DNA of 64,000 bases, taken from assembly GCF_020010905.1 (NCBI RefSeq), contig NZ_JAGJBY010000002.1, positions 4,402,001 to 4,466,000 on the forward strand, in the 5' to 3' direction. Made by a program: the position numbers and the translations under genes. Source of the DNA: Streptomyces acidiscabies. GTDB taxonomy: Bacteria > Actinomycetota > Actinomycetes > Streptomycetales > Streptomycetaceae. Positions 27,401 to 36,400 of the stretch are shown piece by piece. Each line of letters begins with the position of its first letter. The stretch's first letter is position 1. The notes under the pieces were generated by a model. The model had not been told where the DNA came from. It saw nothing but the letters and a program-made list of their open reading frames with translations, and did not search any database.

Positions 27401-30400
27401 AACGGGAGCATCGGCCGGGAGCGCCGGACGAGCAGCGCGGCGTACGTGTGGAGGGCCGCGTCCAGGATGCCGGGGTGCAGGGCGTGCGCCGGGTCGTCGT
27501 CGACGGCGCCGATTCGGCCGAGGACTTCGTCGGTGCCGGTCCAGATCTGGCGGACTCGGCGGAAGAACGGGCCGTAGGGCAGGCCCTGTTCGGCGAGGTT
27601 CCGGTAGAAGGCGCTGTGGTCTTCTGCGAGGCGGGCGCGCAGGGCGTCGGTGTCGAGGGGAGAGGGTGTCGGGCCCGCCTGGGCGAGGCGGCCGGTGGAG
27701 CGGACGGTGTTGTCGGCGCCGAGGACGTCGTAGCGGTCGCCGTCGAAGGCGACGGTCACGTCTTCGGCGGTCAGGGGGACGGCCCAGCGGATGTCGGCGA
27801 GCGCGCGTCCGGTGAGGCCGCCGGTTGCCTCGGCTACGAGGTCGAGGTGGCCTACGCCGGGGAGGATGGGGCGGCCGTCGACCATGTGGTCGCGGAGGGC
27901 GGGGGTGTCGGGGGTCAGGCGGTGGTGCCAAGCGGTGGCCGGGGTCGGGATGGCGGCCGGCGGTGCTGTACCGGCCCGGAGCGGGTCGGCTACCGGCTCC
28001 GGCATGCCGATCGAGGCCGGGTCGGCTACTGGTGCTTGTGCAGCGACCGGGATCAGGGTGGCTGCCGGTGCTTGTCCAGCGACCGGGGCGGGGTTGGCTG
28101 CCGGTGTGTGCGCGGCGAGCGAGGCGGGGGCGGCTACGAGAGTGTGCGTGGTGGCCGACTCCGGCACGCCCGTGGGTGCTGTCGAAGTCGCGCTCGTGTC
28201 CAGCCAGTGCCGCACCCGCTCGAACGGGTATGTCGGCAACGGCACCCGACGCCGCGCGGCAGGCCGCAGCCGCTCCAGCAACTCCCAGTCCACGGTGACG
28301 CCGGAGACCCACATCCGCCCGAGCAGATCGTCCGCCCCGGCCCGGATCTGCGCGGACAGGAACTCCTCCGCGCCCACGCCCGCCGTCAACAGGTCGGCCA
28401 GCGGCGGGTGTTGCTCGACCCGCCCCCGGTGCAGCCACTGCCCGCCCTCACCGCGTCCGACGGCCGCGAGCTTCTCGGCCGCGTCCGCGAGACCGGAGGC
28501 CACGAACGCCAGCCGCTCGACGAGGGGTTCACGCCCCACGCGCAAGGTGTGGGCGACGTCCGAGAGCCGGGGCGCATCGGCGACGGCCCGGCCCAACTCG
28601 GCGGCGTACAGGCGCAGCCGCTCTTCGTCGCGGGCCGACAGGACGATCAACTCGCGGGCGGAGTCGGGCTCGTCCGGCGCGAGGGCGACGTACTCCTCCA
28701 GCACCACATGCGCGTTGGTCCCACCCGCCCCGAACGAACTCACCGCCGCCCGACGCGGCACCGCACGCCCCTCGGCATCGAACTCCCGCGTCCACTCGGC
28801 CACTTCGCGCTGCACGGCGAACGGTGAGCGCGTGAAGTCGATGACCGGGTTCAACTCCTCGGCGTGCAGCGACGGCAGCAACGTGCCGTGCCGCAACTGG
28901 AGTACGGCCTTGGTGAGTCCGGCGATGCCCGCCGCGCCCTCCAGGTGACCGATGTTGGACTTCACCGAACCGATCGCGCAGAACCCGGTGTCGGCGGTGT
29001 GCTTCCCGAACGCCTGGGCCAGCGCGGTGTGTTCGATCGGGTCGCCCAGCGCGGTCCCGGTGCCGTGCGCCTCGACGCAGCCGACGGTCCGGGCGTCGAC
29101 ACCGGCCGCGTCCAGCACCTGCTCCACCAGGGCCTGTTGGGCCTGCGGGTTGGGCACGGTGTAACCGCTCGTCCGGCCGCCGTGGTTGACGCCGGTCGCA
29201 CGGATCACCGCGTGCACGGTGTCCCCGTCCCGGACCGCCTCCGACAGCCGCTTCAGCAGCACCGCGCCGACGCCCTCACCGGGGACGTACCCGGTGCCGC
29301 CCGCGCCGAAGGCCCGGCAGCGGCCGTCGTCCGACAGCATCGACTTGGCGCTGAGGTGCACGTACTTGTCCGGGTGCACGGCGACGTTCACCCCGCCCGC
29401 GAGCGCGTACGAGCACTCGCCCCGCCGGATGCTCTCGCACGCCTGGTGCACGGCCACGAGCGATGCCGAGCACGCGGTGTCGATCACCACGCTCGGGCCC
29501 CTGAAATCGCCGAAGTACGAGACCTGGTTGGCGATCGACGAGCGGTTCGCCAGGACGACTTGAGGGTTGCCGCGCGCCGACTCGGTCGCACCGAGGATCG
29601 CGTAGTCGTCCCACATCACCCCGACGAAGACCCCGACGTCGTGGCCCTGGCCGCCGAAGCGGGGTGCCGGGATACGGGACGGGGGATAGCCCGCGCTCTC
29701 CAGCGCCGACCAGGCCGTCTGGAGGAGCAGCCGTTCTTGCGGGTCCATCGTGCGGGCCTGTTTGGGGGAGATCTGGAAGAAGAGGGAGTCGAAGGAGCCG
29801 ACGTCCGAGAGGAAGCCGCCCCAACGGCTCGTGCTGCGGCCCGAGTCGGCCAGCTCCGAGGCGTCCCAGCGGTCTGCGGGGACCTCGGTCACGGAGTTGC
29901 GGCCCTCGGCGAGGTTGCGCCAGAAGTCGTCGAGGGTGTCGGCGCCGGGGTAACGACCGCTGATGCCGATGACGGCGATCGGGTCGTTGTCGGGGGAGTG
30001 GTGAACTGGGCTGGGGGCAGGGGGAGTTGTCGCCTGCTCGACCAGTGGGTGCTGGTAAGTGGCCCGGAGTGCTTCGGCGGTCTGGGGCTCCTCGGGGAAC
30101 AGCCGGGCCACCGCGTCCGCGTGCTCCGCGAGCACATGGTCCGCCAGCTCGTCGACCGTCCGGCACTCGAAGAACACCGTCCCGCGCAGCCCCGGAAAGT
30201 CCTTGCCCAACAGGGAGTTGGACTCCATGACGAGGACCGAGTCGAGCCCGTAGTCGTCCAGGGGTACGCGGCTGTCGAGCCGGCCCGTGGACAGTTTGAG
30301 CACCCCGGCGAGAACCTCGCGCAGATGCGCGACGAGACGCTCCCGGCGAGCGGCGCCGGTGCTGACGCCGGTGCTGGTGGCCGCGCCCGGAGCAGACGCC

Positions 30401-33400
30401 GGAGCGGGAGCCGAAACCCGGCGCTCCGCCTGCCCCGTCGACGCGGTGGCCTTCGCCGAGGCCGCACCGCCCGCCCCACCGGCCAACGCCCCGTCCAGAA
30501 CCCCCGGTTCACCCCAAGCCGGCACCACCCACGGCACGCCGACCGCCAGCGAACGCCGGAACAGCTCAACCCCTTGCCCCGCCTCCAGCGCCCGCATCCC
30601 ACTGCGCCGCGTGTACGCCGCCAGCTCCTCCTCCCGCACCATCCCGTCCACCCCGCCGACCGCCCACAGCGGCCAGGCCAACGAGACCCCGCCCCGCCGC
30701 GCGGTGTACACGTCCGCGAACCGGTTGGCGGTCGCGTAACTGACCGCCCCGAAGTCCCCCACGAGCGAGGACACCGACGAGAACACGACGAACAGTTCGA
30801 GACCGTCCCCACGCGTCAACTCGTCCAGATGCACCAGCCCGTGCGTCTTCGCGGCCAACACCCGGGCGAACCGCTCCCGATCCCCGTCGGCCCGCCCCTC
30901 ATCGGCGACCCCGGCGAGATGGAACACCCCGTGCAACACCCCGAACCGCTCCCGGGCCACCCCCAACGCGGCCTCCAACTCAGCCGAGTTCGCCACATCG
31001 GCCCGCACCGCGAGCACCTCGGCCCCGAGGGACGCATGCCAGGCCCGCGTCTCCTCGTCCGGCTCGGACCGGCCGATCAGCACGAGCCGGGCCGCGTACT
31101 TCGACGCCAGATGCTCGACGAGCACCCGCCCGACGGCACCCCCGCCCCCGGTGACGACGTACACCCCGCCGTCCCGCACGGAAACCCCGCCACCACCCGC
31201 CCCGGCGACCACCCGCAGACCCCGAACTTCCCGCTGCCCAGCGGCAGTACGCCGCACCTCAAGCCCGGCGACCCGACGCACCGCCCGCAACTCGCCCGTC
31301 ACGGCCCCCGCGATCTCCCGCACCGAAGCACCGGCCGCGACCTCCAGCGTCAGCATCTCCAGCCGAGGAGCGACCGGCGCCGTCGACAGCGCGAACCCGG
31401 CGAACGCCTCCCCCTCCGGAGCCCCCTCAGGGTGCACGACCACACACCGAACCCGCCCACCCAGGGCGCCAGTTCGCACACCGTCCAGCACATCCAGCAC
31501 GGGAGCGCAGAGCCGGTCGAGGAGTTCGGCGGGGGAGAGGGTGTCGTCCGGCTCGCTCACGACGACGACATCGAGCCCGCTGTCCGAGGCCGACGACATG
31601 AGGTCGCCACCGGAGACGACACGCGCCCACGCCCCGCTCGCCCGCAACTCCGCTTCCAGTGCAGGGTGGTTGCCGAGCACCGCGAGCGTCGGAGCCGCCT
31701 CGCCGAGTTCGGGCTCGGGCGCGGGACGCCAGTACGGCTCGTACAGACGAGGCCCGCCGGTCGTCCCCGACGTCGTACGGCCCGCGAAGTCCCGTACCAC
31801 GGCGACGACTTGACCCTGAGCGTCGTACACCGTCACGTCGAACCGCCGCACCCCCGCCGACTCACCCACGAGCCGGGCGTGGGCGGACGAACCGGCGGAC
31901 AGCTCGGCGAAGGCGTCCAGGGAACCGAGGCTGAAGGGAACCGCCAGGTCACCAGACCACGGCGTGGCCCAGTGGCACGCGCGCAACGCGCCGTCCAGCA
32001 GCGCCCACGGCTGCCCGTCCCCCAGCCGCACCAACGCCTCTCCGGCACCGGCCCGGATCTCGTCGACGACCTGGAAGGAGGGCCCGTACGCGAACCCGGC
32101 GTCCGCGTAGTCGCGGTAGACACCGGACCGGTCCCGTACGACGCTCAACCGGCCGCGCAGCGCGGCGAGTTCCCCGGCGGCGTCCGGCGCGGAGGACGCC
32201 GGGACGGCGATCCCTCGTGCGTGTGTCCCGTCCTCGCTGTGCACCTCGAACGCGAGATGCCCACCCTCCGGCCGGAACGAGACGTACAACTCCAGCTGTC
32301 CGGCGTCGAGTTCGACGGCCCGCCCCCACACCACGTCCCGCAGCGCGTGCCGGACCCCCGGCTCGGCCAGCCCGGCGGCGGCGCGGACGAACTCCAGCGT
32401 CGCCGCGCCCGCGAACAGTGGACGGCCCTCGATGACGTGATCGCGCAGGAGCGCGTCGGAAGCCCGCAGCGTCTTGCGGAACCGGATGCCGCTGACCGTC
32501 GACTCGTTGGCGTCGACCAGGGCGTGCGGTGCGGCCGGGCCGAACTCCGCGTCGAGCGGGATCCAGTACGGTTCGTCGGCGAACGGGTACAGCGGCGCCC
32601 GCACCCGGCGCGGCGCGGGGCCGGGGCGGTCGGCGTGCAGAGAGTCCCAGTCGACGTCCTCGCCTCGCAGCCACCTGCGGGCCGCGTCGTCGGTGACGGC
32701 GGGAACCGGCCCACCGTCCGCGAACTCCCGCAGCGCGGCGACGAGTTCGGCGCCCTCGGTGACCAGCACCGCGAACCGGACGTCGAGCGCCTCGCGCCCC
32801 ACCTGGCTCGTGAAGCACAGGTCGGCCAGGGGCACCCGCTCGGTCGCGACGAAGTCGGCAGCGCGGTCGGCGTGGGCCCGCAGGCGTTCCTCGTCGCGGG
32901 CGGACAGCAGGAACAACACCGGTTCGTCGACGCGCTGTTCACCCGCCGGAGCCTCGGTCACCACGTCGGGGCGCGACGACTCCTCCAGGACGAGGTGCGC
33001 GTTCGCCCCGCCCGCCCCGAAGGAGCTGAGGCCCGCCCGGCGCGGCCCGTTCCCCTCGGGCCAGGCGGACAGCTCGCGCTGGACGTGGAACGGGGAGCGC
33101 CCGAAGTCGATGTTGGGGTTCAACTCCTCGGCGTGCAGGGACGGTACGAGCGTGCGGTGCCGGAACTGGAGCAGCACCTTCGTGAGCCCCGCGATCCCGG
33201 CCGCCGACTCCAGGTGCCCGATGTTCGACTTGGCCGAGCCGATCGGCCAACTCCCCTCCGTGCCATAGGCGTTGGTCAACCCGGTCAGCTCGATCGGGTC
33301 GCCCAGACTGGTGCCCGTGCCGTGCGCCTCGACATAGCTGATCTCGCCGGGCGCAACTCCGGCCTCGCGCAGCGCCGTCGAGATGACCTGCTGCTGGGCG

Positions 33401-36400
33401 CGCGGGTTCGGCACGCTGTAACCGTTCGTCCGGGCACCGTGGTTGATCGCGCTGCCCAGGATCACGCCCTGGACACGGTCACCGTCGGCCAGCGCCTTGC
33501 GATACGGCTTCAGCAGCACCGCGCCGACCCCCTCACCGGGGACATAGCCCGTGCCGCCCGCGCCGAAAGCCCGGCAGCGGCCGTCGTCCGAGAGGAAGCG
33601 CCCCTGGCTCAGGAAGCCGAACTTGTACGGGTGGACGGACACGTTGACGCCCCCCGCGATCGCCAGCTCGCTCTCACCCCTGCGCAGGCTCTCGCACGCC
33701 AGGTGGATCGCGGTCAGGGAGGAGGAGCACATCGTGTCCAGTGCCATGCTCGGGCCGGACAGGTTCAGCGCGTGGCTCACCCGGTTGGCGATCGTCGCGA
33801 ACGACGAACCGGTCAACGGGCGCCCGCCGCGCAGCGCGTCGAGTGCGCCGTGGAACTGGTACTCCCCGTACATGACGCCGACGTACACACCCACCGGGCG
33901 CCCGGCCAGATCCGCGCGCCGGTAGCCCGCGTCCTCCAGGAGGTGCCAGGAGTTGAGGAGGAACAGCCGCTCCTGAGGGTCCATCAACTCGGCCTGACGG
34001 GGGGAGATTCCGAAGAAGAGGGGGTCGAACCGGTCGACGTCGCGCAGGAATCCGCCCCAGCGGGTGTGGGCGAGGCCGGGGGCCGCCGGGTCGGGGTCGT
34101 ACCAACGGGTGCTGTCCCAGCGGTCGTTGGGGATCTCCGTGATGCTGTCCCGGCCCGCGGAGAGGTTCTCCCAGAACTCGTCGAGGTCGTCGGCGGAGGG
34201 GTAGCGGCCGGCCAGACCGACGATGGCTATGGCGCCGTCGTCCGGGGACGTCCCGGCGAGGCCGGAAGCCTCGGCGCCCGGCTTCGGGCGGTGAACTGTG
34301 CGTGCCACGGCCGGAGTTGCGGTCTTGCCGGCGGGGGCTCCCTCGTCCTTGCCGGACGTGCCTCCGTCGCACTCCCCTTCGCCGGGCGCACTCAACTCGC
34401 CCGCGTGCCGCTCCGCGAAGTAGTCCGCCAGCTCCCCGAGGCTCGTGTACTCGAAGAACAGCGTCTTCGACAGGTTCGCGAAGTGCCGCTCCAGCTCCCG
34501 GTTCAGCTTCGCGATCATCAGCGAGTCGATGCCGTACCGCTCGAACGGCGCCCCCTCGACCAGCTCCGCCGCGTCCAACCCGGTCTCGGCGGCGATGAGT
34601 TCACGCAGCAGCGCTACGGCCCGCGCCCTCGGGGCAGCGCCCTGCGTGGCGGCCGGGCGGGACGTCTCGGGGGCGAGCGCGGTGAGCGCGGTGGTGATGC
34701 GTCGTACGTCACCGTGCGCGGCGATCACCGCGCCCCTCATGCCGAGCGCCTGCTCGAACAGCGCGAGACCTGTCGCCGTGGAGAGCGTGCCGAACCCGGT
34801 GCGCGCGGCGACGTCCGAGGCGTCCTCGGTGCTCTGCCGCATACCGCCCTCGGCCCACAACGGCCAGGCGATCGTGGTGACATGGCTGTGCCGCTCGGCG
34901 TACGACTCCAAGCGGGCGTTGGCATACGCGTAGTCGCTCTGCCCCGGATTGCCGATGTGCGCGGCGATCGAGGAGAACGCGACGAAGAAGTCCGGCGAGT
35001 CGTCGGCGGTCACGGCGTCCAGCGCCTCGATGCCGGCCACCTTGGGGGCCAGGACCGCCGCGAAGTCCTCGGCGGACTTGGTCAGCGCGAAGCCGTCCCG
35101 GAGGACACCGGCCGCGTGGACGATGCCGTTGAAGGGACCGAACTCGGTGTGTACGGCCGCGAGTTGGGCGCGGTCGGTGACGTCGGCGCGGCGGTACGCG
35201 ACCCTGTCGTCCAGATCTGCGGGCCGCTCACCCCGCCCCACCGCCACCACCCGGACATCCGCCCGCGCGAGCAGCCACTCGGCGACGATCCGCCCGAGCC
35301 CGCCCGCACCGCCGGTGACCAGGTACACGCCGCCGTCGCGCACGACGACCGGCCCATCCCCCGAAGGAGCGGCCTCGACGGTCAGGACCCGGCGTCCGGA
35401 AGTGGTGTGGGAGACCTCCAAGTCCCGCCCATGCCCGGCGAGTTCGGCCCCGAGCGCCTCGGCGTTGTTTACCCCCTCGCCGAGGCCGATGGCCTGGATC
35501 GCCAGCAGCGGGTTCTCCGCACGGACCGTCCGGGCGAACGCGCCGAGCGCGGGGTCGTTCCGGTGCAGGAGCAGGACCCGTACGGGGGATGTGGGGCGAG
35601 CCGCGAGGAGGTCCTGGACAGCACGCAACACCCTTTCCGGGGCGGGCTCGTCGACAGAGTCAACCAGGTCGACCAGCACGACGTCCGGAGCCGCCTCGGT
35701 CACGACCTCGAACCCGAGCCCCGTCAACACCGAGGCCCACTCCGGAGAACCGACCACACGAGCCGTACCGCTCAGCTCAACTCCCGTGACAGGCAAGGGT
35801 GCATCGACCCACCGTCGTACCAACAGCGCAGAATCCCGCACCTCACCCAACACCCGCACAGCGAGATCGTTCAGCCGCGCCAGCACCCGCCCATGCCCAT
35901 CCACCAACGTCAGATCCGCCCGAGCGGTCCGCTCACCCAACTCCCCGACCGTCACATGGACCCGGCACCCCTCGACGACCGGCGCGTGTACGACCAGTTC
36001 ACCGAGCGCCAGCGGCAAGAACCCCTCGGCGGACTCCCCGTACGCCCGCGCCAACAGCACGACCAGCGCGTGCAACGCCCCGTCGATCAACGCCGGGTTG
36101 AGCGCGGCCCCGTCGAACTCGGCCCCCTCGGGCAGGTCCAGGACGCCGAGCGCCTCCCCGTCCCCGAGCCGCACCTCGCGGAGCGCCCGCATCCGCGCCC
36201 CGTAGTCGAGGCCGAGGCCACGCAGCACGTCGTACGCCTCACCGTGCCCGACGACCTCGCCGCACCGGTCCGCGACGGGCGTCAGATCCACCGGCGCGGG
36301 CGGATCGACCGGCGCCGGGCCGATGGAACCGGACGCCACCACCTCATCGCCGTCGGCGAGTTGGAAGCCGACGGCGTCGTCCTCGGGCCACAGCCGTACC

